A stretch of 64,000 nucleotides of DNA from Psychrobacter sp. ANT_WB68 (GCF_008369115.1 NZ_VOAZ01000002.1:682001-746000), one strand, 5' to 3'. Numbered from the stretch's first letter, positions 37,004-45,684 are shown. Translations and numbers: made by a program. Notes: a model not told the origin generated them from the sequence alone.

Positions 37004-37888
37004 CTAACAGCAAGGCACTCTTTTCCATTGATCCTCTACACGTTTAAGGGTGTCGTCGTTAAAGCGCGCCAGTTGCTTATGCGGATAACGTGTTGCATAG
37101 CCTAAAACCGCCTCCAATGTTTTATTACGTACAAACTTTTTGCTTTGTGGATCATAGAGCCAGTAAATGTATTTGTCACTATGGTCGCCTTCTGCGACGT
37201 TCAACACTAGATCAAAATAGCCGTCGTAGTTCATGTCCACGTATCTGGTACTGTGCGCCGCGGCTTCAAAACCCGTTAACTTCTGCACAACTTTATTCGT
37301 ATCTTTATTGATGACATCCACTTGAGTAATGGTAGAACCATACCAACGATCATTGTTAAAGCCATAATATTTAAAAACAAACTGTGGGCAGGTTTTAATA
37401 GGAATCGCTGGGGAAAAAGTGGTTTTTTTGATTGTCGCTTCGCCCTCTGGATAGTGAATGATTGTCCCTACTAATGTATTGTTACGCAGATTTAGGGTGC
37501 CATCGATGGCATATTCTGGTGGCGCTTCTAAACCAATCTCTGGGTCATATGATTTTAGGGTGATATTTAATCCTTTCTGAAAACCCTCGACTGAAACGCC
37601 GCCATCTTTGTTTAGATAAAATAACGTGCCATGAGGGTTCCATATCCCTGAATATATCGTTAATAAGAATTTTCCGTCATCTGAACGCCAATCACGCTCG
37701 GCATAAGTGGTGACGCCCGTGATTAGCTTGACAGGTTTTTTCATAGCAGAGTTGGTTGTCAAAGTGGTTTTTACAGGGGTAGCTGCTTGTGTGCTAGGTA
37801 CAGTATTAACTAATAGCGCTGGCAATATGAAGCAGCTTAAATAACTTTTGAAAGTCATATATTGGCATTTTGATCGAAGTTCTAACAT
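37004..37888 (-). CDS. XAC2610-like secreted protein, 294 aa
   Basis: Ten residues precede a signal-like helix (YLSCFILPALLVNTVPSTQA). The C-terminal half has YVDMNYDGYFDLVL, a calcium-binding-like FG-GAP motif, within a segment that resembles the XAC2610-related family. ATG 37888 has AAGGA eight bases upstream. The function is unknown; convergent with the Sel1 genes. Confidence 0.65.
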   Translation of the reverse strand: MLELRSKCQYMTFKSYLSCFILPALLVNTVPSTQAATPVKTTLTTNSAMKKPVKLITGVTTYAERDWRSDDGKFLLTIYSGIWNPHGTLFYLNKDGGVSVEGFQKGLNITLKSYDPEIGLEAPPEYAIDGTLNLRNNTLVGTIIHYPEGEATIKKTTFSPAIPIKTCPQFVFKYYGFNNDRWYGSTITQVDVINKDTNKVVQKLTGFEAAAHSTRYVDMNYDGYFDLVLNVAEGDHSDKYIYWLYDPQSKKFVRNKTLEAVLGYATRYPHKQLARFNDDTLKRVEDQWKRVPCC

Positions 37889-38155
37889 AGCCTATTTCCT
37901 TATAAAGCGTTTGTGTGGTTATACGTCTGCACCTTATTTATCGATTGAACGAAATCCACATATCGTGCGCACCTTCCTTGTTTGTACTTTTATTTTAATA
38001 AGTGAACGATTTTTTGATTATAACTATGTTTGAATAGATACATCATTCTTATGCTATTCCGTATAGAAGCATGATGCTTTTTACCAAATATGTATTATTT
38101 AAGAGATAGAGAAATTATTTCAAGTCTCAAAATTCAATTGATAAACCCCTTAAAG

Positions 38156-39109
38156 CTATCTGCACGCTACTTTCTTATCTGACTTATTGATACAAACAGT
38201 CTCGTCATTAATAGTAGCAACTTCTGCTATACCCTCGTAGAAGTTAAAATAGGTTGCACCCATATAGTTGACGCTATAACGTTGAACGTTACTATCTGCA
38301 TATTTGAATGGAATGATGGTTTTGTTTGCGCCATTGATAAACCCCCATTTACCACCTTTGAGTACGCCAGCTAGCCCTTCGCTAAAGGGACGGATTTCAT
38401 CATAGATGAAGGGTATAGCAACCACACCGGTTTTAGTAATAAACCCCCAGTTCTCGCCCTTTTTAACGCCAGCCAGCCCTTCTGAAAATCCGTAAGGGCC
38501 GGCAAAGTTACCGTCGACTCCATCGTATTGAGGGGCAATAACCTCTCTACCATCTTTATCAATAAACCCCCATTTAGACGATTTTGACATGACAGGTGCC
38601 ATACCCTCGCTAAATGATTCAATGGTTTGGTATTTATCGCTAAAGGGAAGGATAACTTTGTTGTTGATATCAATAATGCCAAATTTCCCACCCTTAGATA
38701 CTAATATACGCCCATCTGCTACTGGCTCTGACCATGTCTCATCATATTTATCATCAGGATCTCTCATGACATCGTAAACGGTTGGAATAACCAATTTACC
38801 TGTATTATTCATATAGCCGACTTTATTATTCTTCAAAACGGCAAATATACCGTCTTCCCAATACCAAGCATCTACATCGTCATAACCTTTTAAACTGGCA
38901 ACGACTTTACCTTGCTTATCCAATATGGCTTGTGGTTTATAGTGGTTATCAAAAGCAATAAAATATGATTTATCTGATGTGCATTGAATTTCTGCATAAT
39001 TTGATTTTGGGGGCTTACAATCCTCTTCATTAGCTTGAGCAGGGAGGGCAGAGGTGACAAAGGTTAATGCAGTAGCCAATGGCAGCATACGAATACAGAA
39101 AGAGGTCAT
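38156..39109 (-). CDS. WG-repeat periplasmic protein, 317 aa
   Basis: Signal peptide ending at ALPAQA. Multiple WG repeats of about 30 residues can be seen: GKFGIIDINNKVILPF, SKWGFIDKDGREVIAPQYDG, ENWGFITKTGVVAIPFIYDE and GKWGFINGANKTIIPFKYAD. WG repeats form beta-propeller or solenoid surfaces of unknown partner. Clear AAGGA ribosome site. Confidence 0.87.
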   Translation of the reverse strand: MTSFCIRMLPLATALTFVTSALPAQANEEDCKPPKSNYAEIQCTSDKSYFIAFDNHYKPQAILDKQGKVVASLKGYDDVDAWYWEDGIFAVLKNNKVGYMNNTGKLVIPTVYDVMRDPDDKYDETWSEPVADGRILVSKGGKFGIIDINNKVILPFSDKYQTIESFSEGMAPVMSKSSKWGFIDKDGREVIAPQYDGVDGNFAGPYGFSEGLAGVKKGENWGFITKTGVVAIPFIYDEIRPFSEGLAGVLKGGKWGFINGANKTIIPFKYADSNVQRYSVNYMGATYFNFYEGIAEVATINDETVCINKSDKKVACR

Positions 39110-39369
39110 GATTTACTATCCTTGTAATTATGTTTGTATCAGGGCTAGATTGGTGGAGTAAGCTAAATATTGGGTATGTTCATTTATTCTACATAAGTAG
39201 GATAGTTATTAAAATTCTTTCTAGTAATCAATGAACATAAGCTGGTACGCTCAATTCAAATATTTCAACTTACGCTATCATCCCAAGCACGTATCGGTGC
39301 CCAATAAATAATGAGATGAACTTATGATCGAAAAAATTTTAAAACTGCGCCTTTTATATGGTCAGTTGC

Positions 39370-39471
39370 TGGGCTGTGAGCAAAGGCTTAAATTCTGATG
39401 CTCCAATGAAATACTCTGGCGTTGAATGGTTGGGGGAATTGAATGACAAGGAGAATGCCTTACCGCTTTAA
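39370..39471 (+). pseudogene. hsdS (type I restriction specificity subunit) relic
   Basis: The frame reads AVSKGLNSDAPMKYSGVEWL followed by GE and then loses similarity before a TAA. The pattern [27 protein letters not shown] is the hallmark joining region of HsdS proteins. No hsdM or hsdR is nearby, so only this sliver of a type I system survives. Confidence 0.65.
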
Positions 39472-39597
39472 TATCCGCGGCTGTTACGGACAATATTGAC
39501 GTGTGTGACTCGGTGAAGCCTAAGTAGACAGTAATAAAAAAAGTTAAGCGAATTTTTTTGCTTAATAACTATGAAAATAAACAAAGGGACTTAATTT

Positions 39598-39981
39598 ATG
39601 AAAGTAATTACCGTAGCAGCCTTACTTGCTTCAATGGCAGTAACCACTATCGCCCAAGCTGAGGTCTATAAATGGCAAGATGAGTTATGCGATATAAAAG
39701 GAAGTTTTGACAGTAAAAAATGCACCGCCAAGCAAATCAAAAATTCCCACTTCGTACTAGAAGGCTTAACAAGAACAAATCTAAATAGCTTTTTTCCACC
39801 TATGGATATTGATACGCTAGACAAGTTATCTATGAAAGATATAGATACGCTTACCAAAGAATATAAACAAGTTAAAAGTAATGTCGAACGACTTGACGTA
39901 GTTCCTGAAGCAAAAGGGTATAAACAAGATCTAGTTAAGTCTATTGATGGAGAATATGAGCAAAATAAATTAACTATCTAA
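39598..39981 (+). CDS. Secreted protein of unknown function, 5' part, split by IS605 insertion
   Basis: Signal peptide ending TTIAQAEVYKW, with Cys residues in the mature part. The coding sequence breaks at 39977, where the IS element begins; the last codon and stop (TCTAA region) come from the element. Removing 39978-41490 joins it in frame to the 41491-41869 fragment and gives 252 residues. The family is not recognised; EVYKWQDE at the N-terminus is reminiscent of DUF4124 proteins. Confidence 0.7.
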   Translation: MKVITVAALLASMAVTTIAQAEVYKWQDELCDIKGSFDSKKCTAKQIKNSHFVLEGLTRTNLNSFFPPMDIDTLDKLSMKDIDTLTKEYKQVKSNVERLDVVPEAKGYKQDLVKSIDGEYEQNKLTI

Positions 39982-39994
39982 AAGCGAAAGAGGA

Positions 39995-40017
39995 CTCCGC
40001 CCGACGTTAGGGTGGAG
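39995..40017 (+). repeat. Left-end IS605 hairpin
   Basis: Eight-base arms CTCCGCCC and GGGTGGAG (one G-T pair) around GACGTTA, 17 bases inside the predicted left boundary, of the type recognised by TnpA. Confidence 0.7.
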
Positions 40018-40123
40018 ATGAATTTCGCCTAGTCGTTATTATATATTCATACAAGTTATCTACTAAAACAAGCTATACTAAAATTTAGAATTTGTATTAC
40101 ATCAAAGAAAAAGAATTGGCGTT

Positions 40124-41431
40124 ATGAAAATTAACAAAGCGTACAAGTTTAGGCTTGAGCCTAACGCGGAGCAAGAGATTATTCTAAATAATCTTGTCGG
40201 CTCTGCACGCTTTGTTTGGAACCAAATGCTAGCAATCTCATTTGAGATGTTTGCCAAAAATGAATTTATTAATGCCACCAACTTGGTTAATAAAATCATG
40301 GATCTAAAGAACAATCCTGATTTTGCTTTCTTAAAAACCAGCGCTAATGCAGTGTCCTTACAGCAAAAAGTACGTGATCTCGCCTCTGCTTGGTCACGAT
40401 TTTTTGACTCTAAAGCTCATGCTAGGCTTAAAGAAAATAAAAAGAAACCTCGTAAACCCAAGTTCTTTAAGCTAAGCGATGGCACAGAGATTAAACTACG
40501 ACCACTGATGCCAAGATTTAAGCGCAAATCCGATGGACGGGATTCAATCAGGCTTGTTCAGTTTGATAAATATTGCCGTATTGAGGGCAACCGCGTCAAA
40601 CTACCAAACGGTGTTGGTTTGGTGACGTTTAGAAAATCGCAAGACATTATCGGCACCATCAAAAATATCACCATTACTAAAAAATCAGGGCGCTGGTATC
40701 TGTCTTTTGGCACTGAGCGTGAACTGACTGAGAATCCGCGTCACCCTGCCACAAGCGCCATTGGCTTGGACATGGGTATCACCAAGCTCATCACCACCTC
40801 AAACGGTGAAACCATCCAACCTAAGAACAGCTTTAAAGCCAATCAAATCAAACTGGCTAAATTGCAGCGGCAATTAAGTAAAAAGGTTTTGTTTAGCCAA
40901 AACTGGAAAAAGCAAAACCGTAAGATTCAAAAACACCACCATCATATCGCCAATATTCGCCATGACTACTTGCACAAAATCACCACCACAATCAGCAAAA
41001 ACCACGCCATGATTGCTTGTGAAGATTTAAAAGTCGCCAATATGTCGAAGTCGGCTAGCGGCTCTGTCACTGAGCATGGGCGCAATGTCAAAGCCAAATC
41101 AGGATTGAATAAATCCATCTTAGATCAAGGCTGGGGCATGATGGTTGATATGCTTGAGTACAAGCAGCAATGGCAAGGCGGGTTACTCATCAAGGTAAAC
41201 CCACGCTACACCAGCCAAACCTGCTTTGAATGCAAGCATATTGCGAAAGAGAATAGACGCACTCAAGCCAAGTTTGAGTGCGTTAAATGCGGTTATATTG
41301 CGAACGCAGATGTGAATGCAGCTCGTAATATATTATCGGCAGGACATGCCGTTTTGTCTGTGGAGGGAGGATGCAGTAAAGGTCGCCCGTTGAAACAGAA
41401 AACTTGTGACGGTCGTGAGAAAGTCGCCTAA
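40124..41431 (+). CDS. tnpB: TnpB RNA-guided endonuclease of IS200/IS605, 435 aa
   Basis: The N-terminal helix-turn-helix-like part begins YKFRLEPNAEQEIILNNL. RuvC residues are present: Asp in IGLDMGITKLI near 216, Glu in ACEDLKVANMS near 301, and Asp in ANADVNAARNIL near 395. A four-Cys zinc finger lies between (CFECKH and CVKCGY). All catalytic positions are intact, so nuclease activity is plausible. TnpB uses an omega RNA from the element right end as guide. The start ATG 40124 has a weak ribosome site. Confidence 0.92.
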   Translation: MKINKAYKFRLEPNAEQEIILNNLVGSARFVWNQMLAISFEMFAKNEFINATNLVNKIMDLKNNPDFAFLKTSANAVSLQQKVRDLASAWSRFFDSKAHARLKENKKKPRKPKFFKLSDGTEIKLRPLMPRFKRKSDGRDSIRLVQFDKYCRIEGNRVKLPNGVGLVTFRKSQDIIGTIKNITITKKSGRWYLSFGTERELTENPRHPATSAIGLDMGITKLITTSNGETIQPKNSFKANQIKLAKLQRQLSKKVLFSQNWKKQNRKIQKHHHHIANIRHDYLHKITTTISKNHAMIACEDLKVANMSKSASGSVTEHGRNVKAKSGLNKSILDQGWGMMVDMLEYKQQWQGGLLIKVNPRYTSQTCFECKHIAKENRRTQAKFECVKCGYIANADVNAARNILSAGHAVLSVEGGCSKGRPLKQKTCDGREKVA

Positions 41432-41490
41432 GAGCTTATGCTTTTAGAATCCCCCATTTGAGCTTGTCGAAAGTGGTGGGAGTATGTCAA
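41340..41490 (+). ncRNA. Predicted omega RNA (reRNA) scaffold at the tnpB 3' end
   Basis: In known IS605 elements the guide RNA is made from the 3' end of tnpB plus the right end, and the guide is read from the adjacent flank. Here the region ends with the hairpin near 41449-41480 and TCAA at 41490. The 5' limit is a guess. The guide would begin at 41491 (CTTGGCTTATCTGAACC). Confidence 0.5.
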
Positions 41491-41869
41491 CTTGGCTTAT
41501 CTGAACCCTAGTGAAGCTCTCAAGCAAAGCCCGCAAATGTGTAAAAATTATATTGCACCATTATTGCAGAACGAAGCGGCGTTACAGAACAGATGGAAGC
41601 AATTCGTTGAAGAGGAAATTCAGGAGCAATGCCAACATGGTGCTGAGCAATTAAAGTCTTATCGTAAAATTGCAACGACGCGCTATCAAGAAGAAAAAGC
41701 CAGTAATCCTTCTAAGTATGCCAAAATAAACTTGGTTACTTTTGGTTTTAGTAACTGCGTGAATAATCAAGGCTATCACGCGGACTCTGAGAAAGTCTTT
41801 AAAGATTCTCAAAAACTGAATAAAACATTGTTTGGTAAGAGCTTGACTATGATGTGTGAGGAACCATAA
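41491..41869 (+). pseudogene. 3' part of the secreted protein gene split by IS605
   Basis: Encodes LAYLNPSEALKQSPQMCKNY and on to a natural TAA at 41867. It has no signal peptide or proper start (a TTG at 41492 is the nearest). Joined to 39598-39977 it completes a 759-base frame: the codon AT|C is rebuilt at the junction. It is mostly helical and Gln/Lys/Glu-rich with three Cys. Alone it is probably not made. Confidence 0.75.
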
Positions 41870-41905
41870 GGTTTCATTTAGGCTTAATAAAAAATAGAGT
41901 TAAAT

Positions 41906-42523
41906 ATGAAAAAGCAGAAAATAAAATATCGCAAAATACGAGGTATCAACCGCCGTAAGCGTGCTATTGAGCAATGGGGCGCACACCATCAAACATTAGA
42001 TATTGAAAAATTAAAAGAGACGCATCGAGATTATGTCAAATTTTGGGTGCGTCCGTGGACCGATTTTAGTCTCATCAATAGCGTATATCCTGAGCCAACT
42101 GGTGAGCTTAAAGCCTCACTCATTGCCAATCTAATGACAATTTATGAGTCATGGGATGAGCTCTTAAAGCAATTAGAGCAGCCGTATTATTTGCAAACGT
42201 GGCTATTTGAAGGCGCGATCAGCCGCTCACAAATCATATGCACTATCCAAGAGCCGATGGACTTTACTAATGTATTTCAGCCAGTAGACGAACAATCTAA
42301 CGAAGGTATCAAAAGCTCAAGCCATTACAATGAGCAGACGGCTGAAGTCTTAGACCGTTATCAGTGGAAGTTACATCGCTATATACAAGCGTACGACCTA
42401 GCCGATCCCTGGGATGCTGCATATATCGAAAGTTTAGATAGCCAGCAATTATTAAGAAAACAAACCATCGGGCAAAAAGAATATCAAATTGCCGAAATCG
42501 ATAAAGTATGGTTACTCGCATAA
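41906..42523 (+). CDS. Hypothetical cytoplasmic protein, 205 aa
   Basis: Starts with a very basic stretch (KKQKIKYRKIRGINRRKRAI), then an aromatic-rich body (HRDYVKFWVRPWTDFSLIN, SYESWDELL-like segments, YYLQTWLFEG). No signal peptide or membrane helix. I do not recognise a family. It follows the split secreted-protein gene by 36 bases and may once have been its operon partner. Confidence 0.6.
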   Translation: MKKQKIKYRKIRGINRRKRAIEQWGAHHQTLDIEKLKETHRDYVKFWVRPWTDFSLINSVYPEPTGELKASLIANLMTIYESWDELLKQLEQPYYLQTWLFEGAISRSQIICTIQEPMDFTNVFQPVDEQSNEGIKSSSHYNEQTAEVLDRYQWKLHRYIQAYDLADPWDAAYIESLDSQQLLRKQTIGQKEYQIAEIDKVWLLA

Positions 42524-42882
42524 GCCAAATTTATCACTAAAAATTCATAATAATAACCACACCATGACTCAAAACAGCACTGCTGCTCTGATCAGCAATC
42601 CGCTTCGATGACGCTAGATCTGCTGATTACTGATGCTGCGATTATAGTAGTTTTATGGTGTAGAAGCTAATGCTTTGCCCATGCTTATTATGGTAAAATT
42701 CTGCCGGTGAATTTTTATTAAAGGTGTACTTCATAAGCTGTCAGTGCGAGCATAGTTCTTCGACGTGCGTCCCTAAAACAGTCTGCCAAACTATTTTAGT
42801 GCTTTGTAATTAGGGGTTTGTTAAGATAAAATGAGCGAAAATTATTGTTTAAATATTCCTCTATAAATTATTTTCGATTTAG
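42524..42882. other. Intergenic, no supported gene
   Basis: A short frame from 42564 (MTQNSTAALISNPLR) stops after 15 codons and may be a relic start. The remainder has no recognisable coding or RNA structure. Confidence 0.35.
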
Positions 42883-43092
42883 GTGCAGACTTTAGCTTGC
42901 GCCTATTTTTTAGCTCTCGTTTCGCGCTTTTACGATACCGCCACTAACGTACAAGACTACGCTGATCAGCTTGCTAAAAATTCAGAAACTTATGTTGGTG
43001 TAGACAAGGGTGGTAATGAGATGGTTTATCAAAGTCGCGCTTATTCCGCAGTGGACAAAGCTGATTTTTATATCGTCCACCTATCATTTTAG
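42883..43092 (+). pseudogene. Unknown coding fragment, 69 codons
   Basis: GTG start without a ribosome site. The product includes YADQLAKNSETYVGVDKGGN and AVDKADFYIVHLSF, which looks like real protein, but with no family I can name. Together with the fragment at 43160-43357 it may be debris of one gene. Confidence 0.3.
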
Positions 43093-43159
43093 GTAGCAGT
43101 CCTGCCACAGGGGCGAGTGCTAGGCTTGTTATTAGCATGTTCTCCATGCAGGTTTTTAG

Positions 43160-43357
43160 ATTAGAACTGTAACGAACGAAGGCATCGCTGATACGGAGTT
43201 GTACAAGGGTTTTGTTCAGTGCCGTCAGAACCAACAGTCTACCGCAAGAAGTATTCTAGGTAATAGATATAATGATGATGTGAACAGCGATGTTTATTCT
43301 AAATGCCTAAATAAAGACAACTATGATTTTAAATCTAATCCTAAATATAGGCAGTAA
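43160..43357 (+). pseudogene. Unknown coding fragment, C-terminal
   Basis: After an in-frame stop, the frame VTNEGIADTELYKGFVQCRQ and SKCLNKDNYDFKSNPKYRQ runs to TAA at 43355. Its amino-acid content is protein-like, with two Cys, and there is no start codon of note. Probably the tail of a lost secreted protein. Confidence 0.35.
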
Positions 43358-43436
43358 AGCCAAGCGCTTACCATCCTCCAAAATTTAATGATTAGCGTTG
43401 CACAAGCTAACATAGCGGCGCCAAAGATTAGACCAC

Positions 43437-43477
43437 AAAAAAAGCACCGAGCCTCAAGGGTTTGGTGCTTTTTTTTA
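43437..43477 (-). terminator. Terminator of the ddh gene
   Basis: AAAAAAAAGCACC pairs with GGTGCTTTTTTTT around a partly paired inner segment. It lies 39 bases after the ddh stop on the minus strand; the A tract of the plus strand is the T tract of that transcript. Confidence 0.8.
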
Positions 43478-43515
43478 GCTCAGTAATTTTTTCTAGTTGA
43501 AAGCTAGCATTTTAT

Positions 43516-44511
43516 TTACAGCAATTCTTTACGCAGCTGGGCAGGGGACTTTGGCGACAATAAGCCAGGTGCCACGTCGAGCACGGTTTTTGCACCAGTT
43601 TCGCCAGCTAAGTTCATCTTATAGGCGGCACGGGCGTAGGCCACTAGCACGCTGGCGGTAAACTCAGGATTACTGCCAAGCTTTAATGAAAACTCCAACA
43701 CTTGGTTGTTCTGCTCATTATCGATGCCGCTGACTCCACTGCGAATGACGAAGCCGCCGTGGGGCATTTTTTGGTGCTCACGCTCAAAAGTTTGTTGGTC
43801 GATAAAGTGTATCACGGTGTCGTAATCGGCAAAGTAATCCGGCATGGTCACGATGGTGTTGCGCACGGCATCGGCATCAGCGCCATCTGCCAACACAATA
43901 TAGCATTCGCGGGTGTGCTTCTCGCGTGTGCTGAGTGTGGGCTGCTCGCCGCCCCGTACCCGTGCCATGGCTGGTTCCGAGGGAATGGTATATTGCACCC
44001 CAGACTTAACACCATCCACACGGCGTACCGCATCCGAGTGTCCTTGGCTCAAGCCTTTGCCCCAGAAGGTGTAGGTTTCGCCGACTGGTAAAATGGCTTC
44101 ACCGTATAAACGGTTGATAGAGAATAAACCAGGATCCCAACCTACAGACAACATGGCTACTTTGCCCGCTTTCTTAGCAGGTGCATCAAGTGCTTCGAAG
44201 TACTCAGGAATTTTCGCGTGAGTATCGAAGCTGTCGACGATATTAAATAAGCCGGCGAACGCTGGGCCTTGCTTAGGTAAATCAGACTTGGAGCCACCAC
44301 ATAAAATAAGCACGTCTATGTCATCTTTGTATTGTGCAATATCGTCCATGGCGTAAACGGGCACGCTATCGTCAATCAGGGTGACGGAGGTGGGATCTCG
44401 GCGGCTGAATACACAAACTAACTGCATATCTGAACTTTGCTTGATGGCGGCTTGGGCGCCGCGGCCTAGGTTGCCGTAACCGGCGATAGCGACTCTAATT
44501 GCTGGTATCAT
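43516..44511 (-). CDS. ddh: Meso-diaminopimelate D-dehydrogenase, 331 aa
   Basis: NADPH-dependent enzyme giving a one-step route from tetrahydrodipicolinate to meso-diaminopimelate for lysine and peptidoglycan. N-terminal Rossmann motif IRVAIAGYGNLGRGAQ; DVLILCGGSKSDLPKQGP, SVGWDPGLFSINRLYGE, GKGLSQGHSDAVRRVDGV and GGFVIRSG are characteristic. The frame is open to 44640, but ATG 44511 gives the normal length of about 325. The gene looks visibly richer in G and C than its surroundings, suggesting acquisition from another lineage. Confidence 0.92.
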   Translation of the reverse strand: MIPAIRVAIAGYGNLGRGAQAAIKQSSDMQLVCVFSRRDPTSVTLIDDSVPVYAMDDIAQYKDDIDVLILCGGSKSDLPKQGPAFAGLFNIVDSFDTHAKIPEYFEALDAPAKKAGKVAMLSVGWDPGLFSINRLYGEAILPVGETYTFWGKGLSQGHSDAVRRVDGVKSGVQYTIPSEPAMARVRGGEQPTLSTREKHTRECYIVLADGADADAVRNTIVTMPDYFADYDTVIHFIDQQTFEREHQKMPHGGFVIRSGVSGIDNEQNNQVLEFSLKLGSNPEFTASVLVAYARAAYKMNLAGETGAKTVLDVAPGLLSPKSPAQLRKELL

Positions 44512-44874
44512 TATTATATTAGCCTTACGTTGGTGTAGCGGACAGTCAGTTACTGCTAGTGTGATACGTATCGAGTGATACCTGTTGTGCAATAAGGGTT
44601 TGCAGTAAGCTGCACTGTAATTAAGTGATGATCTATACAAATAGCACTTATTTTAGATGATTACTATCACAAGTGATAGCTTACTTTGCCTATTTGAATC
44701 CATCTATAAAAGACTACTGATTTAATCCACCTACAAATCAGTTGTTGCTATCATTATTGGCATAAAATAAAACCGAAATCAAGAAAGTCAGTAAACACTG
44801 GGATTATAGCTGTTTACTTATTTCCTACCATAAAACTAAAATTGATATTCAGTCACCATTGCTGGTTAGGCTGA

Positions 44875-44973
44875 CTACAACATGCTGGAAAATCTAATCG
44901 TAAGCACGACTGCTAATATAAAAATTATACCGATTATCCATAATGACTGTAAGAAAAATTTTCTATCATCCAT
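44875..44973 (-). CDS. Possible small membrane protein, 32 aa
   Basis: ATG at 44973 with AAGG nine bases upstream opens a 32-codon frame: MDDRKFFLQSLW, then the helix IIGIIFILAVVLTIRF, then SSML and TAG. Charged N-terminus plus a single hydrophobic helix is the layout of real bacterial small membrane proteins. Flanked by non-coding sequence and relics, so it may be chance. Confidence 0.4.
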   Translation of the reverse strand: MDDRKFFLQSLWIIGIIFILAVVLTIRFSSML

Positions 44974-45164
44974 AATCAATCGCCTTATATTCTTTTTATT
45001 GAATATACACGTTAATTATCTTCTGTTGTAAAAAAATTACTCCAAATATCACTATTGAGGACACTTATCTATATTTAATCCTTTCGAGATTAGAAGCTTA
45101 CCATAATGAGTCTGGTATCTGTTACAGGGTTTAAACGGTTTATGAATGCTGTCTTTGTCGTTTC

Positions 45165-45410
45165 ATCAATATAAATCACTTACCTGATGTCGCTCTATCA
45201 TTGATAAACGCTCACCAACAAACCAATCTGGGAAAAGCACAATCCCCATACCTTTGAGTGCAGATACCATAAAGATTCTGCATTATTGGACATCAATAAA
45301 GCGGGCACTAAGAATGGCGTCCAATATTCACTTTCTGTTTTAAAAAGCCAACTACTGACCCCTGTTGAGCCTTTGTATACTAGGCATTTATGGTGGGTCA
45401 GATCTGCTGG
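45165..45410 (-). pseudogene. LysR-family regulator relic with frameshift
   Basis: Starting near 45405 the frame gives DLTHHKCLVYKGSTGVSSWL, then PALLMSNNAESLW, then runs out. One frame over, MVSALKGMGIVLFPDWFVGE continues the family pattern (DLxxHxCL, W-x-F, NNAE, ALxGxGIxLxPDWLVG) of LysR effector domains. A frameshift near 45272 and loss of the N-terminal half make it non-functional. Confidence 0.7.
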
Positions 45411-45477
45411 CGATTATAGTTTACTATGCGTGCTTATGTACACTGGAGAGGCAGCAAGATGATAGGTTTGCTTGCCG

Positions 45478-45556
45478 TTTCATCTCATCTTGCACATAAA
45501 AACCAAGTTTGCTTTGTTCAATATTTTCATCTTGACGATAGACGCCTTTTTTGGAC
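45478..45556 (-). pseudogene. TonB-dependent receptor relic
   Basis: The minus-strand frame reads YRQDENIEQSKLGFYVQDEM and KRQAN. The pattern E-x-G-x-Y-x-Q-D-x-M is characteristic of the barrel of siderophore receptors. Only about 26 codons survive. Confidence 0.5.
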
Positions 45557-45653
45557 AGGTTTTGAAGACAAAAGAGACTGTATTTTATTTCCTTTTAGGT
45601 AGAAGTGAGTAACTGGTGCAAATTAAAGAATAGGAGTATTAAATATCGACAAT

Positions 45654-45684
45654 AGTGATAAAAACAATGATTATTGTTATCACT
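45654..45684. promoter_or_regulatory. Fur-box-like 31-bp inverted repeat
   Basis: AGTGATAA and TTATCACT form perfect outer arms around AAACAATGATTATTG, which itself is partly palindromic and rich in the GATAAT/ATTATC elements of Fur boxes. It lies upstream (minus strand) of the TonB-receptor relic and on the side of the PiuB-like gene beyond the IS5 element. Confidence 0.5.

Larger units (their letters stand above)
39978..41490 (+). mobile_element. IS200/IS605-type element with tnpB only
   Basis: A 1513-bp element. The left end holds a nested hairpin: GCGAAA (39984-39989) with TTTCGC (40023-40028) outside, and CTCCGCCC (39995-40002) with GGGTGGAG (40010-40017) inside. The right end holds a bulged hairpin (about 41449-41480) and finishes TCAA at 41487-41490, the same right cleavage tetranucleotide as IS608. 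There is no target duplication, as expected for this single-strand transposition family. No tnpA is present, so movement would need a transposase in trans. Confidence 0.85.

Noticed and set aside
42564-42611. Short frame MTQNSTAALISNPLR
   Set aside because: Looks like the start of a real gene (SNPL is seen at the N-terminus of some peptidases), but 15 codons are too few to assign.
42974-43234. Minus-strand frame of 86 codons with LALAPVAGLLPKMIG
   Set aside because: Overlaps two plus-strand fragments with better coding quality; no start signal.
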